Source: Rhynchosporium graminicola (lineage: Eukaryota > Ascomycota > Leotiomycetes > Helotiales > Ploettnerulaceae). From it: a stretch of DNA of 64,000 nt. Below the pieces are notes generated by a model that saw nothing but the letters and a program-made list of their open reading frames with translations, was not told where the DNA came from and did no database searches. Below, piece after piece: positions 25,927 through 37,534 of the stretch (within the stretch, counting starts at the first letter, position 1; each line of letters starts with the position of its first letter). The DNA lies in contig FJUW01000021.1 of assembly GCA_900074885.1 (NCBI GenBank), forward strand, positions 310,001 through 374,000, read 5' to 3'. The position numbers and the translations under genes were made by a program.

Positions 25927-27237
25927 TCATCCAGGAGAGGTTTTCTCTGCAGCTTTCTTCGACTTGAACTCCTGCACCCAGGCGGCAGCCTTCGGCTTGG
26001 GAACAACGAAGATCCTGAGAACCTCGTCCACGATCTCAACTTTCCCTTCACTAAGCACTTTCAACAAAGGGACCTTCCGCCCGACTTTGATGAGTCCTCC
26101 TGTAACAGTCTCCATGTAGCATTCTACTCCCATCGGCGTATATTCACCACTATTATCCCAAGGCAAAGGAAGGATATAGCTCAGATGATGACTTAGCGGT
26201 TCCGTCTCGTTAAAAGCTTTGATGAAATCCGATTCGAGATGCAGCGGATATAATAGTACTGTCGGAAATGATAGCGTTGAAGTAGGATCTGTAGGTTCGG
26301 GGACGAGCGATATGGCCGCATCTTCCATCTCTGGCGGTTGAGCGGTTTTGCGCGTTTTGATATTCCGTGCTTTGAGTGCCGCAGCAAGAGTAACGGCTGT
26401 AAGCCTCTTTCTCTGCTCCCTCTCTAAATCTCTCTTCTTCCTCGTTGAGATGATTTCATTCCGTTTAATAATTTCTTTCGCAACTCCTTGCAAGGCTTTA
26501 TTTGCTGGATCAATGGCCAAACCTCTTGCACAAGCATCATCCGCTTCTGTAATCCGATCCAACGCAAGTAGTGCTTTCGAACACCTATAAAAAGCCTTGA
26601 CGTGCTTCGAATTTATCCGCAATACACTTCCACAGTCGAGCGTACAGCTCCTATAATTCTTGAGCTCCAAATGACAAGCAGCACGATTCACAAGACACGC
26701 TTCCAGGATCTTAATTTCCAACTTCACTTCCTCCTCATCGACTGCCTCTTCTCCTCCATCAAGCTTCTCCTTTCCCTTCATTTTCTCCCGCATTTTCCCG
26801 GCGACTTGACGTTTCCTAATCTCTATCAAAAGCACATTAATGCCTTTCTCATAAAACTCTTTCGCATCTCTCCAGCTCTTCTCGGAGAAACTTTCGTTCC
26901 CGCGCTCTTTGAAGCCTTGCGCTACTTCTGCGGGTGTGCCTTCATATGCCAGAGCTTTCAGAGCTTCAATGCCGTCGTTCTCTTCTAGATCGGTCATAAA
27001 TAGAGGGACAGTATTTAGGTCTGCGAGGATCTCAGCGCCGGTCTTGTTTCGCATGTCGGCCAGAGTAGGAGGGAGGGCAGGTGTGGTAGAGCCATCTTCG
27101 TTGGTGGTGGGGGTGGGTGAGGCATAGGCGTTTAAGGCGGTGGTTAGGAGGTCGGTCGCCGCTGGCGGAGAGGGCTCTTGAGGTTTTGTTATATTCACGG
27201 AGTCTTGGAGAGACTCGGGCAGCTCTTCAATCTTCAT
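25927..27237 (-). CDS. CNS1: Hsp70/Hsp90 co-chaperone Cns1 (TTC4 family)
   Basis: An essential cytosolic co-chaperone that links Hsp90 and Hsp70 and supports translation elongation factors. Single exon, 436 aa; yeast Cns1 is about 385 aa. The N-terminal part carries MRNKTGAEILADLNTVPLFM (about 62-81), typical of the family. TPR repeats begin near residue 104 with AQGFKERGNESFSEKSWRDAKEFY and continue through LVNRAACHLELKNYRSCTLDCG and KAFYRCSKALLALDRITEADD to about residue 260. The TPR clamp positions (K, N, N, K, R) appear to be present. The C-terminal 'wheel' domain follows (about 320-436) and contains a PLHLESDFIKAFNETE-like stretch. The basic helix between the TPR and wheel domains is strongly charged. 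The gene is divergent from the glutathione transferase, 720 bp away. Confidence 0.92.
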   Translation of the reverse strand: MKIEELPESLQDSVNITKPQEPSPPAATDLLTTALNAYASPTPTTNEDGSTTPALPPTLADMRNKTGAEILADLNTVPLFMTDLEENDGIEALKALAYEGTPAEVAQGFKERGNESFSEKSWRDAKEFYEKGINVLLIEIRKRQVAGKMREKMKGKEKLDGGEEAVDEEEVKLEIKILEACLVNRAACHLELKNYRSCTLDCGSVLRINSKHVKAFYRCSKALLALDRITEADDACARGLAIDPANKALQGVAKEIIKRNEIISTRKKRDLEREQRKRLTAVTLAAALKARNIKTRKTAQPPEMEDAAISLVPEPTDPTSTLSFPTVLLYPLHLESDFIKAFNETEPLSHHLSYILPLPWDNSGEYTPMGVECYMETVTGGLIKVGRKVPLLKVLSEGKVEIVDEVLRIFVVPKPKAAAWVQEFKSKKAAEKTSPG

Positions 27238-27957
27238 GATCGCGGTTTGGTAGAGGGAATATCCGAGTTTACTTACTTGAGAGAAAAATAATTGTATGGA
27301 GGGGTTGCCAAGGCCGGCGGAGGATTAAAGTTTGACCGAGAGATCCTCCCGATATATCAACTGTCAGTTGGAGCTTTGCAATATAATAACAGTATTACTA
27401 TCTTTATTTTGAAGGTTCGATCCGATGTTTGCAGTCTCCCCGGTTCTAGTCATTTTTAATACGTAGATTCGATAGATAAGTGGTCGAAAGCAATAAGAAC
27501 TCGCTAAGATCACAACAGCAGGTTTGATTTGTAAGTTAAGGACCGCAATGCCTCGGGCTTCAACTCCATTACACAGCTTATAAATCAATTCGGACTTTAC
27601 ACAATTACGGTATCTGTAACATTACTTACCTGATTCCGAGTCGAGGTGTCCTCCAGTCAAAATGCAAAGGTACAAGTGAGGTAAATGTTGATTTCCAATG
27701 AAGGAGGGGTCGCAACCCTCGGGCATTATCACATCATGCATGAAGCTACATGAGGCTTGCAGATGAGGCCATCTGGGCTTTGTAAACATCATTGTAGCAA
27801 ATTATAAGTACCTGCATCGTTCCTACTTTCTGTACTCAACCCTTATCTCCCCTATATCATTCATTCACATTAAGAGAACTTGTATACTCCTATGATCTAC
27901 TGACTAAAGTTACAACACCTTTCAAAAGATCATCATCCGCTTTACGAGGCTGTTAAC
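27238..27957. other. Divergent promoter region between CNS1 and the glutathione transferase gene
   Basis: About 720 bp separating two start codons on opposite strands, so both promoters lie here. I see no convincing operator, repeat or small gene. Confidence 0.5.
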
Positions 27958-28743
27958 ATGAGTTCAAACACCACTCCCGATATTATCCTCTACACAAACC
28001 ACAACTGCCCATGGGCTCATCGCGCACACATTGCCCTCCGTGAACTCGGCCTTGAATATACCGAAGAGATCATCGACCTCAACACCCCTCGCACCGCAGA
28101 ATATCTCAAGATCAACCCTCGAGGCCTCGTCCCATCCATCAGCTACAACGGAGAAATCGTAACCGAGTCAGCCATCGTAGCTCAATTCCTCGTCGACTCT
28201 CACCCATCTCACCTAGTCAAGACGAGCAGTGAGGAAGGAGGTGCCCTTCAACGAGCGAGAATCGCATACTTCGTTGACGCTTATTTCAGCAAAGTTAATG
28301 GAGGATTCTATAGTATTTTTACGGCGGAGGGAGAAGAGAAGGAGAAGCTTGGAGCCGCGTTTGTGGAGAATGTGAGGAAGGAGATAGAACCTCTGTTGCA
28401 GGATGCAGCGCCTTTCTTTGGAGGGTCGAAGAAGTTGACTCTTGCAGAGGTCCGCTTTTACTCTTCCTTACACCTTGATCACAATATCGTTATGGATTCA
28501 GACTAACATGTCTAGGTTCAAACCGGCTCTTTCATCCTGAGAGTCCTTGGTCTGCCCAAGTACGAAGAGCTCAACCTGCTCCCAAAGAGCATGTTGGCTG
28601 GTTTCGAGACCAAGACGCCAGCGTTCTGGAGATGGGCAAATGCAGTTGTCGCCGAGAAGAGTGTCAATTTCATTTTTGATGAGAAGAAGGTTGCGGAGGT
28701 AACTGCGGCGAGAATTGCCAAGATGAAGGCCGCTGCGAAGTAG
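27958..28743 (+). CDS. Glutathione S-transferase, omega-like, 2 exons
   Basis: A cytosolic GST that uses glutathione for thiol transfer or dehydroascorbate-type reduction and for detoxification. Exons 27958-28449 and 28516-28743 (239 aa), intron 66 bp with a less common GTCCGC donor. The N-terminal thioredoxin fold reads IILYTNHNCPWAHRAHIALRE, with the candidate catalytic cysteine at residue 17, as in omega-class enzymes, in place of Ser or Tyr. The cis-proline segment GLVPSI and the glutathione-binding ESAIVAQFL (E-S pair) are present. The helical C-terminal domain includes FVDAYFSKVNGGFY. Skipping the intron gives an early stop at 28504; removing it joins LTLAE to VQTGSFILRVLGLP, which is the expected continuation. 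The substrate cannot be told from sequence. Confidence 0.9.
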
Positions 28744-28913
28744 TGACCTGCCTCCTTACGGCAGATCTGGCGATTTATCTGATAATTGGTAGAATTTGAT
28801 AGAAGGACCACTGAACGCGAATCCTTTACTATAAATATTTTCAATGGAGCTCAAATAGGTCACATTGGCTCTACGAGGCTTTGCTTGTCCTTCACTGTAT
28901 TCGACGATTATTA

Positions 28914-29063
28914 CCGACCAACACCCGCGACGAGTATAGTACTCGGTTTCTCCGTAGGTCTGAACCTGACAGGGCTGACATCAGGGATTGATTCGAACTA
29001 AAAATCCTCTGCAGGCCTATTGTGGACAGGCTCAGACCAACGGAGAAACCGAGTACTGGTCGG
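28914..29063. repeat. Imperfect inverted repeat (fold-back), about 150 bp
   Basis: The left arm 28938-28968 and the right arm 29027-29057 are reverse complements over 31 positions with two mismatches. Both arms contain the core GTACTCGGTTTCTCCGT on one strand. Outside a 17-nt bulge, the pair CCGACCA (28914-28920) and TGGTCGG (29057-29063) also match. The loop is about 58 nt. This could be a small MITE-like element or a transcribed hairpin. I see no clear target-site duplication, and whether copies exist elsewhere cannot be judged from this window. Confidence 0.8.
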
Positions 29064-29554
29064 CCAAAACCCTAAATCTGAAAACTAGGGCACTACTTCC
29101 TGCTGTTGCCTATGATTCCCACTTCGCGGTACCAGGGCATTTTCGCCACTGGCGATCCCGAGCCCTCACCCTCTTTTTCGAGGGTTGAATGGCCGTCGAA
29201 TGGCCATCACTGTTTCAGAATCCACGGTTAGAGTTTGAATGTAGATTAAGAATGGAGATCTACGGATGGATTAGAGTTTCCGCCAAGACCAATCTCCAAG
29301 GGCAAACCTCGCTTGCAACCTTCAAATAGAGACGACAGCCTTCCATATGTGGGTTACAACTTGATCTGAAATCCGATTTTGGGCCCGACAGTAGATGATT
29401 GGCATCTGTTTAGTCCCGGCATGAAAACAAAGTATATGAAATTGTCGCTCAAGGTGGCTGAGAGCGTCCACTATTGGGTGTGCATAGCTGCACGGTCTTG
29501 AGTATGGATGGATCTTCAGCTTTGCGATTAGACTGAAAGGGGTTTGCATGTCTG

Positions 29555-29563
29555 TATATATAA
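29555..29563 (+). promoter_or_regulatory. Candidate TATA box of the chitinase gene
   Basis: TATATATAA about 120 bp upstream of the chitinase ATG, with an AGGGG pentamer (29538-29542, the reverse of a stress-response element core) just before it. The position suits a fungal core promoter, but both motifs are short and could occur by chance. Confidence 0.35.
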
Positions 29564-29684
29564 GACGAACGACTCCTGTGTGTATATGACCATCAGTATC
29601 ATCGCAGTTATATAGATCTCTCTTTACTACATTCCTTTAAACACGCATCTACGCACCGTTGGGACTCGATCGGGAATCGTCACA

Positions 29685-31110
29685 ATGCTTTGCACGAATC
29701 TTCTATCTTTCATTTTCCTTTGCGGATCTGCTGTCTCGATTGCATTCGCCGAAAAAAGGTCTCCTTACTATCCCACTGTGCCGCATAGCTCTGCCCAGAC
29801 TCCTAAAGGAGATGGGAAACGAACTGTAGGATACATGGGAAACTGGGTATGTAAATTCTTCATGAGCTCATCAATTACCATGATACTGACTCGATCAGGA
29901 TATATTTGCCCGCAAATACTTCGTCACCGATGTCCCAGCTTCCCAACTCACACATCTCATATATTCTTTCGGTAGTGTCAACAATGTTACGGGCGAAGTG
30001 CAAGTCGCTCAACCACTTGATGGAAAATTCATACTAACAGACACCAGAATCTTGACAGATGAGTGGGCAGACTTACAATACCCATACCCCGGCGACAATT
30101 CCAGCATCGCAGCAGCAAACACCACCAATGTATACGGCAACATCAAGCAGATGTACCTGCTGAAGAAGAAAAACCGCTCCTTGAAGACAATGCTCGCTCT
30201 TCTCGGGTGGGGACTGTCTCCAAAGTTTGTTCCCGTCCTTGCATCCCCAAGCCTCCGCGCCAACTTCGTGTCCAGCGCAATCAAAGTGATGACGGACCTC
30301 GGTTTCGATGGTCTTGATATGGACTACGAGTACATCACCGATGCAACCGAAGCAGCGAACATGGTCTCCCTTCTCAAAGACCTGCGGCAAGCCATGGACA
30401 GCCTCTCAACCAACGGCAGCAGCCCCTATCTTCTCTCCTACGCCTCCCCAGCCGGGGCCCCGAAGTATAGCTTGATGGACTTCCAGGGCATGGACAAATA
30501 TCTCGATTTCTGGAATTTCATGGGCTACGACTACGCCGGATCATGGGACGCCGTATCCGGGCACGCCTCGAACGTCTTCGGCTCCAAAGACAACCCTGCC
30601 AGCACCCAGTTCAACACCTCCTCCTCCATCGAACACTACATCAGAGTCGGCGGCGTGTCTCCCTCCAAGATCAACCTGGGAATGCCGCTCTACGCACGCT
30701 CATTCTCCAACACCCAGGGCCCGGGAAAAGCATACAACAACACCGGCGCCGCGGGCTCCTTTGACGAAGCCGCCACCTGGGACTACAAAGCCCTCCCTCT
30801 TCCCGGCGCGAACGCCACGGTGTACAACCTGGATATCGGCGCTAGTTACAGCTACGACCCGATGAGCAAGCTGATGATCAGTTTCGACACGCCGAAGAAC
30901 GCGCAGTTCAAGGCTAGCTGGGCGCAGAAGATGGGTCTCGGAGGCGCGATGTGGTGGGAGATCAGCCAGGACCAATCCGGGAAAGAGAGTTTGATTGGGA
31001 CTGTGGTTGAGACGTTTGGTGGTGTGCAGGCACTGGAGAAGTCGTTGAATCATTTGGATTATCCGACGAGTAAGTATGAGAACCTGAGAAGAGGCATGCC
31101 GGGCTGTTGA
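29685..31110 (+). CDS. Secreted GH18 chitinase, 2 exons
   Basis: Hydrolyses beta-1,4 bonds of chitin outside the cell or at the wall. Exons 29685-29846 and 29899-31110 (457 aa); the 52-bp intron has a GTATGT donor. A hydrophobic signal peptide (residues 1-22, likely cleavage after AFA) is followed by KR. The catalytic motif DGLDMDYE gives D191, D194, D196 and the acid E198. Other family marks are FWNFMGYDYAGSWD, PLYARSF and GLGGAMWWEIS. The usual SxGG substrate motif is altered to ALLGWG (near residues 154-159). There is no chitin-binding or LysM module. Length fits the subgroup A (class V, ChiB-like) fungal chitinases. N-glycosylation sequons such as NNVT, NTTN and NGS are present. Role (autolysis, nutrition or mycoparasitism) is not decided by sequence. 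Confidence 0.92.
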
Positions 31111-32192
31111 GCGAGGTGAGCGGGGGCGAGTGTCGCACACGTAAATAGATGCAGTGGGCCGCTGGTCGGACCCTTTTTTATATTTTCCTTTGAATACTGT
31201 ATATATACTTTCCGAAAACATTTCCTACATTATAACAAACGGGGGTTCCTTGTCAGGCGCGTCTCGTCTCGTCTCGTCTTCCAATCTTCATACACTGGGG
31301 CCACTTGTTCGTCCGGCGCCGTTCGCGTTCACTTCTCCAGCGTTGCAATCTGTGGGAGGCTGATGAGTTTGCCGTGGATGTGGAAGTGGAAGTGTGGGGG
31401 TATCACCCCGCGAATCGTATCTTTTGGCGATTTCCGCTTCGGGCACTGAAAGATCATGATCCATCTCAATCCCCAAGAATGAACTCGTGAACTGTGTCGC
31501 GAGCGATTTCATCTTCATTCTCTCAGCTAAAGACGACCGACCCTTCCTTGGCTCGGTTGTCTGCCTATCTACCTACCTGTGGATGATTGAAACGACACAA
31601 TCTTGAACCAGATATCATGTACGGAAGGGCCAGTGCCAATTCTCCAGGCTAATTCGCTGCTGCCTACGCTCGAATCTCACTCACTTCAGCAATAACCTGA
31701 TAAACTCCGGCTTCCCCCGCCCCCCAAATAAAAAACAGCCAAAAAAGATAAGAAAAGAAAAACACATGTCCCAAAGCATTTTGAAGAAGAAGAAAACAGG
31801 TCCAAAGAAAAATGCAAAAAGGAAGTGCTAAACTCAAGCCGCCCTGGCTCTCATAGGTGGATCTGCAAACCGTCTTTCTCGACGATTTTAAGTCGGGGGT
31901 CGCGCGATGTCAGGGGACACTTTGAAGTCCGTTATGGTAGAGCATCCTTGCCAACTCCGCCACGCTGACTCGGCTGATGAAGGACTGCCTGTTGTTTTAT
32001 TACATGTGTGGTTGCGTCAGCGATATCATGGCATGGGGGGACATCGAGGAAGTGTTTGAATGGAGTATTTGGGATTCAGAGACTTTGAAAGTGAGCATTG
32101 TGGGCTTCTAGGAGAGTAAGCCAGGGAATTCTATGAGGGGTTGATCCAGAAGAACAAGAATGCTAGCTAGCCATAACAACACTCCTCACCTC
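31111..32192. other. Intergenic region between convergent genes
   Basis: About 1.1 kb between two stop codons. It contains a (GTCTC)n-type run at 31259-31279 and A-rich DNA near 31730-31830. No gene is supported. Confidence 0.5.
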
Positions 32193-34348
32193 TCAGATCT
32201 TCGATGCTGCAACATCCTCCGTTCTCTCAACGGTGCTTGCTCCTCCCGACTCAACCCTGCCAATCTTGCCCGTCTCCACATCATCCACCGTCTTCCCCTT
32301 CTGCGCCGCCCCAACAAGTTCCGGATGCTCAGTCTTCAGTCTCGCGAAATTCTTCTCTGCGTCCCACACCCACGGCGTGTCAGCCGCGAAGAGCAGATCC
32401 ATCTCTTCTAGAGTGCGCTGGTTGGATTCGGGATACAGAGCCCAGACCATCGGGATGGTGATTGCGTTCGAGATGGCGAAGATGTAGAGTGTTTTCTCGC
32501 CGATGGCGTTGAACATGACCGGGCAGAGGAGGGTCTATACTTCCGTCAGCTCACAGCGTTCAAGTACTCAGACATCACTCGCGTAGGTAAGGGGGAGACT
32601 TACGAGCCATCCATTCCCAATACTCCATCCCACAACACCCCAAGCATTTCCCTTAGCTCGCACTTCAAGCGGGAAGATCTCAGCTGGGTAGAGCCAAGGA
32701 ACGGTGAGCCAAGTGGCGCCAAAGACGAACGTGAAGATAAATATCATAGATGCTGCAGCTGCGCCGTATTGGGAGGCTTTTGCCACATCTCCGCTGTTCA
32801 TGGCGTTTTCTCCGAGCTTGGACATGCCTCCGGCGAGGAACATGGCGATTCCTTGACCGACACTTCCCCAGTACAGGGTCCAGCGACGTCCGATACGGTC
32901 GAGTGTGAAGACGCAGATGAGTGTCGATAACTAGAATATTCGTCAGAGTGCTACAATTCAATGTATCATGATACTCTGTTGAAGGCTTACCGTGTAAAAG
33001 ATGTTGTTCAATCCAGCGATCCACTGCGATTTCTCGGTGTTAAAACCTGCCATCCGGAAAATAGTCGGTGCATCTACCATCGTTAGCCACCTGCATTCTT
33101 CGAACTCTCATCCAAATCTCATCTCAATACTCACAAACAGTCACTCCAGCAATCCCAACCCACTCCTGCATAATCTGCAGCCAGATGACCAACTGCACCC
33201 TCCTCCCCGTATGCAAATTCCCCGACCCCTGACCAGTAAACATAGCCCAATAGCTCGTCCTATTGCCAGCCTCCTTCTCCAGTTTCGACACATGACGAAT
33301 ATCTTGGAATTCAGCCTCCGCTTGGATCTTGTCTTCGCCTTCATCGCCACGGAGCCGGCTGAGCACGAAACGGGCTTCGTCTTCACGACCAACTTTAACC
33401 AGCCAGCGAGGTGACTCGGGAAACCACCAGACTGCACCGAGGAGAACCAGGAGGGGAATGATTTGGAAGGCGATGGGGAAGCGCCAGCGGATGGGGGATG
33501 CGCCTTTATCTATGAATGAAAGACCACTACATTGGGATATGTCAATTTAAGATAGGAAGTGGGATTTGAGGAAGGCAATCTTACAATTCTAGCCAATAAG
33601 CGACCACGACACCGAAAATATTGAGTGTGAATTCAATGGCGATGAATTGACCTCTGCTAGTGTGTGGTACGCTTTCGGTCGCCCAGACGGGAACAATGGC
33701 GTTCAATATACCTGTTCCAAAACCGTTGATCAATCGAGCTGGAAGAACAGTCAGCAGAATATTCAACCCCTACGTTTTACCCGAACGCATGAATCTAGAT
33801 TCCGAGATCCTCACGTACCAAAAATCATCCAAATGTGTCCCTGAGCAGAGCACTGCAAAGACGCTCCAAAAACTCCCCAGGCCGCGCCCAACGCAATCGT
33901 CTTGATCCGGCCAAGTTTTTCGCCCACCCATCCTCCGCCCATGGCTCCAATCAACGTCCCTACATAATACACCGCAACAATACCTCCCTGCAGCAAGCTA
34001 TTCGTGATGACCGGCGTATTCGGCGAGCCATCAATAGTCTCGACGTGCCCGAATCCCATGAGCTCGATGTAGTCTTTGGCGTTATTCTGTAGAGGATGTG
34101 GATCAGCAAGTGAATGAAGATCAGACACACATCTCTTGAGAACAATATCTACATTTCTCAAGAAAGGCTTGAGATATTGAGGAGAACGAGAGAGAATAGG
34201 CTTCTCCAATACATACCACGCCGCCCATCATACCCTGATCATAGCCGAAGAAGAAGATCGAGAGACCGGCTATGCAGTTGATGGCGATGAGAAGCTTGCG
34301 CTTCTGGAACGTGTGGGAGATGTTGTACTGGGTGATTTGGTTCCCCAT
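32193..34348 (-). CDS. MFS sugar transporter (SP family), 7 exons
   Basis: A 12-helix plasma-membrane carrier of the fungal sugar porter family. Exons on the minus strand: 34348-34217, 34086-33819, 33738-33585, 33526-33135, 33073-32991, 32930-32604, 32534-32193 (1698 nt, 565 aa); all six introns are GT-AG, 58-130 bp. The first helix ends in FFFGYDQGMMGGV. Loop 2-3 has GGGWVGEKLGRIKT, the sugar-porter signature variant. PESPRWL ends helix 6. LDRIGRRWTLYWGS lies in loop 8-9, VPWLYPAEIFPLEVRAKG follows helix 10, and YPESNQRTLEEMD ends helix 12, where most members have PET. The PESPRWL loop and QQxxG-like helix 7 (WLQIMQEWVGI, with Q replaced by E/W at the second site) suggest an Stl1- or lactose-permease-like member rather than a classic hexose carrier. 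Substrate is unknown. Confidence 0.9.
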
Positions 34349-35892
34349 TTTAGCGAGAGCTGGTTGTGACCCGGACGGCGCTTCTGGTTGTGAAACTGAA
34401 GTGTGAAGGAAGGATAGATAGAATCTACCGAGCTGTCGGGACGATGAAAGGGATGTCCCGCGCAAGCTCTCCCTTTTGTATAGCTCAAGTCAACATATGC
34501 GGAATGGATACCGAGATCTCCACCTACGTAATACTCGTGCTTGGGATAAATACAACTAACCCCCATACCCCGAAGCACCTACGCTTCTAGTACATTCTCC
34601 TCCACAAAGCAGACGATTCCTGATGACATGATTGGGCATATCTCCTTGATGAGGCTTGTGCCGATAGACACATTGGTGTGAGGATTTACCTGTAGTAACC
34701 CAATTCAACCACGCGTAAGTCGGGATGACCCGCCTCCAACGATCTTGTCAACGGCTATCCTTCTTCTCCAGGACCTCCCAGAGGCATTTCCTTCCTCACG
34801 ACCCCCCACCGAGCCCACAGTAGAAGTCAGCTGTCGCATGCTTCCAATCTCCCAAACCCCAAGAATGGGCTTCTCAGCTAAGCGAAAACCCAGATTCAAT
34901 CATGTCATGTTTACCCCGTGATCTTTGACTGAGACCAACCGAGATCGGAAATAGTGAAGTCCATCGCTAAAAAGATTTAAGCCTTTTCGCTCCCCTATGT
35001 CATGCTTGAGATTTTGGAGGTCTCCATGGGTAGGTAAGTATAAGTAACAGAGGGATGTTGAAAGTAAATCGTGATTGATCAAGCCTCGAAAAGGCTTAGC
35101 ACGTTCTTGACTCTCCGTAGTGTGCCCGAATGCCCACAGACTGCGTGCGAGCTGCATGTGCGTGCAGAGCAATGGCGGATGGGAAGGTCTGCCGGTAGGC
35201 GCGCCAATTGAAAGTGGGATCATGGAATGAATGAATGAATGAATGCCTTCAGAAACCGAGTGTGGAAGCTTTTGGTTCTTGGCTTTGCAGCCTTTGCTTT
35301 GTATTGTACTTGTAGGTCTCGAGTTGGAGCCACCTTTGTATTCAACTTGTCAAGGCATCTCTGGTCTTCGGTACTGATAAGTCCTGTTCAGCCTCTAAAT
35401 CTTGCTCGCTTTCTATCTATCCATGATATATATCTAGTTCGACAAAATCATCTGCGGCTAGGACAATATGAGCTACCATAGATGGGGCCTGAAATCGAGT
35501 CCCACCTACTTCATTCCAACATGCATGTACACTGATACCTTTCTTACTATAGTAGGCCTAATTAGGTGATAATCTCAAATGTACGTCAACAAAACCCTGG
35601 CGATCTGAACACCGACTGCTTCTGAGTCTTGGGCAAGTACAATAAGCTGTACATTCAAAATTCGATCGACTTGCCTACCCACGCAAGTGACGTAGAGACC
35701 CATTCTTTTCGGATGTCCGAATAACTTCATAGTTGACAATCGAACATGTTTCCAGGATTGCGACTAAGCGTTAAGAGCGAGATATAGACAGACTAAACTT
35801 AAACTACGTAGACCTGATTTTTGGTAGAATTGCTGACTCTCGATATATTGTATTGATACTCACGGCACGATACTAAAGTCTACTAGTATGGA

Positions 35893-35932
35893 TCGACAGT
35901 GAGATATCGACAGTGGGATATCGACAGCGAGG
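35893..35932. repeat. 14-bp tandem repeat, about three copies
   Basis: The unit TCGACAGTGRGATA occurs twice and a third, diverged copy TCGACAGCGAGG follows directly. It is short and AT/GC mixed, with no known function. Confidence 0.75.
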
Positions 35933-36040
35933 TAGGTATATCGGTATACCTTTATTAATCACGTAGAGCATGTTCCCAAAGAGTTATATCAAACCGCTCC
36001 CAGGTCTGCTCGAGCCTCCACGCTAGCCAAGTACAGATAC

Positions 36041-36045
<5 letters not shown>

Positions 36046-36076
<31 letters not shown>
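36046..36076. repeat. (AT)n microsatellite
   Basis: An uninterrupted run of about 15 AT units, followed by CTATATC. It is likely to vary in length between strains. Confidence 0.9.
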
Positions 36077-36078
<2 letters not shown>

Positions 36079-36554
36079 ATATCTGGATTCAGGTGCGGGT
36101 TCAGGTGCGTATGCATCTAAACTGGGCTCATCCTAATCCCCATGCCTGCATTGATTTAGAGCACTTCTGTACAGTAAACATCGCACCGTTGCTCTTTAGG
36201 TATGTAAAATGAGTTGGCGTCTCTGGTCCCGGAAACAATCCGTCCATGTTCGATTTCAGTCCGTTTCTAGTGTTGTCTTGAAGCGGTTGTGTCGCGACAC
36301 TGCATTATGGTGGAAGCGAGAATAGGATAAGCGTCAAACAGGTAAGACGCGCTGAATTTAGTAGTCATACGTCGGTTGAAAAATACTGGTTTGTTGCATT
36401 GAGCTCAGTAGACGCGGAGTAACCTTGCGAAAGTACGATCTGAATATAGAACCCGATTTCATTATATGAGTTTCATAGATGGCAGGAAGCAGCATGTATC
36501 CCTAAATTTATCTATCTTTTGGCCCTTGATCGTATAATTTGCAATAAAGATATC

Positions 36555-37534
36555 TCAGTCATCATCATCGTCATCATCAAAAGTCTCCAACTGGAAAACT
36601 TTCGGCTTATCCTCCCTCCTCTCAGGCGCGGCTCCACTACCACTCATCCTCCTCTCCATCTCCCTCTTCCTCGCATCCTCTCTATCAATCCTCCCTTGCT
36701 CCCTCGCCGCATCATCCGCTTCCGTGATTCTCTTCCTCTCAGCCTCCAACTCAGCACTCTTCTCAGGATCAAACGTTGCCGGATCGACCCCCTGGTCAAG
36801 CAGTACCTGAATACTAGCCAATGCACCCTTTCTGATTGCTTCTTCCGTCGGCCAAGGCACGAATGGCATATCTGCTGGCTGATTGAGATATTGCTCCCAA
36901 AGCGTCAAATTGGTAGAGACACCTGGATGCTGTGCTGCTTGCGTTTGCCCGGCAGCGGCAGGTGTTGTGCTGTCTACCTCCATTCCACTGGAGTTCTGTG
37001 CTTCTCCGTTTGTTGCGACAATTGGTGTGTTCGTGCCGTTTGTTTGTGCTTGCGAACTGTGCTCTTTAGGCGTGTTGTCTCCTGTCTCTGCAACATCTCC
37101 AGCCAGAGGCTCGCGATGCGTAGGCGGTAGGGTATACTTGCTGATTCGACGTGCGTAGCTGAGCAAGTCGGAGTAGGATACCGGGTTGCCATTCATCGGC
37201 AGACTTGTGGAGGGCGTTGCTAGGAGCTCTCGTCGGGTCGTCGTGAGGATGGTGAGTGTCTCGCGGATTTGATTGTCAAGTGCGCTGGAGCTCTCGCGGA
37301 GCGCTAAAATTCTGGCATAGTTCGCTTGATGTTTTGTTACTATTAGACTGTCAGCTGAGGAGCTTTTGGTGTTAGGAAAGCATTACATTGCTCGAAACCG
37401 TCGCTGAGCTCCGCATCTGCTGCGACGAGGTCGTTGGCAAGAGCTGGTGCTGGATTATATGTTGAAATCGATGTTATCAAGGTCGCCAAAGCTTTCTCCA
37501 CACGCTCAAACCGGCCATCGAGGAAATTATCCAT
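36555..37534 (-). CDS. MED4: Mediator complex subunit 4 (Med4), 2 exons
   Basis: Part of the middle module of Mediator, which relays activators to RNA polymerase II. Exons 37534-37387 and 37339-36555 on the minus strand (310 aa); the intron is 47 bp, ends CTAATAG, and its removal gives GFEQLTKHQANYARIL. The N-terminal coiled coil starts MDNFLDGRFERVEKALATLI, as in fungal Med4. The conserved NPVSYSDLLSYARRISKYT segment is near residues 100-120, and the LWEQYLNQPADMPFVPWPTEEAIRKGAL region is near 190-220. A charged helix and a seven-aspartate end encoded by an ATC/GTC repeat close the protein. An in-frame ATG 18 nt upstream (37552) would add MKLNIN; I prefer the inner start because it gives the usual N-terminus. 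Confidence 0.88.

Larger units (their letters stand above)
28744..29684. other. Intergenic region with a fold-back element and the chitinase promoter
   Basis: About 940 bp between two genes on the same strand. It holds the inverted repeat at 28914-29063 and a TATA-like box at 29555-29563, both listed separately. The rest shows no coding potential. Confidence 0.55.
34349..36554. other. Intergenic region with simple repeats
   Basis: About 2.2 kb upstream of the transporter. It holds a (GAAT)5 run at 35224-35245, three 14-bp tandem units at 35893-35932 and an (AT)n microsatellite at 36046-36076. No coding region is supported. Confidence 0.55.
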
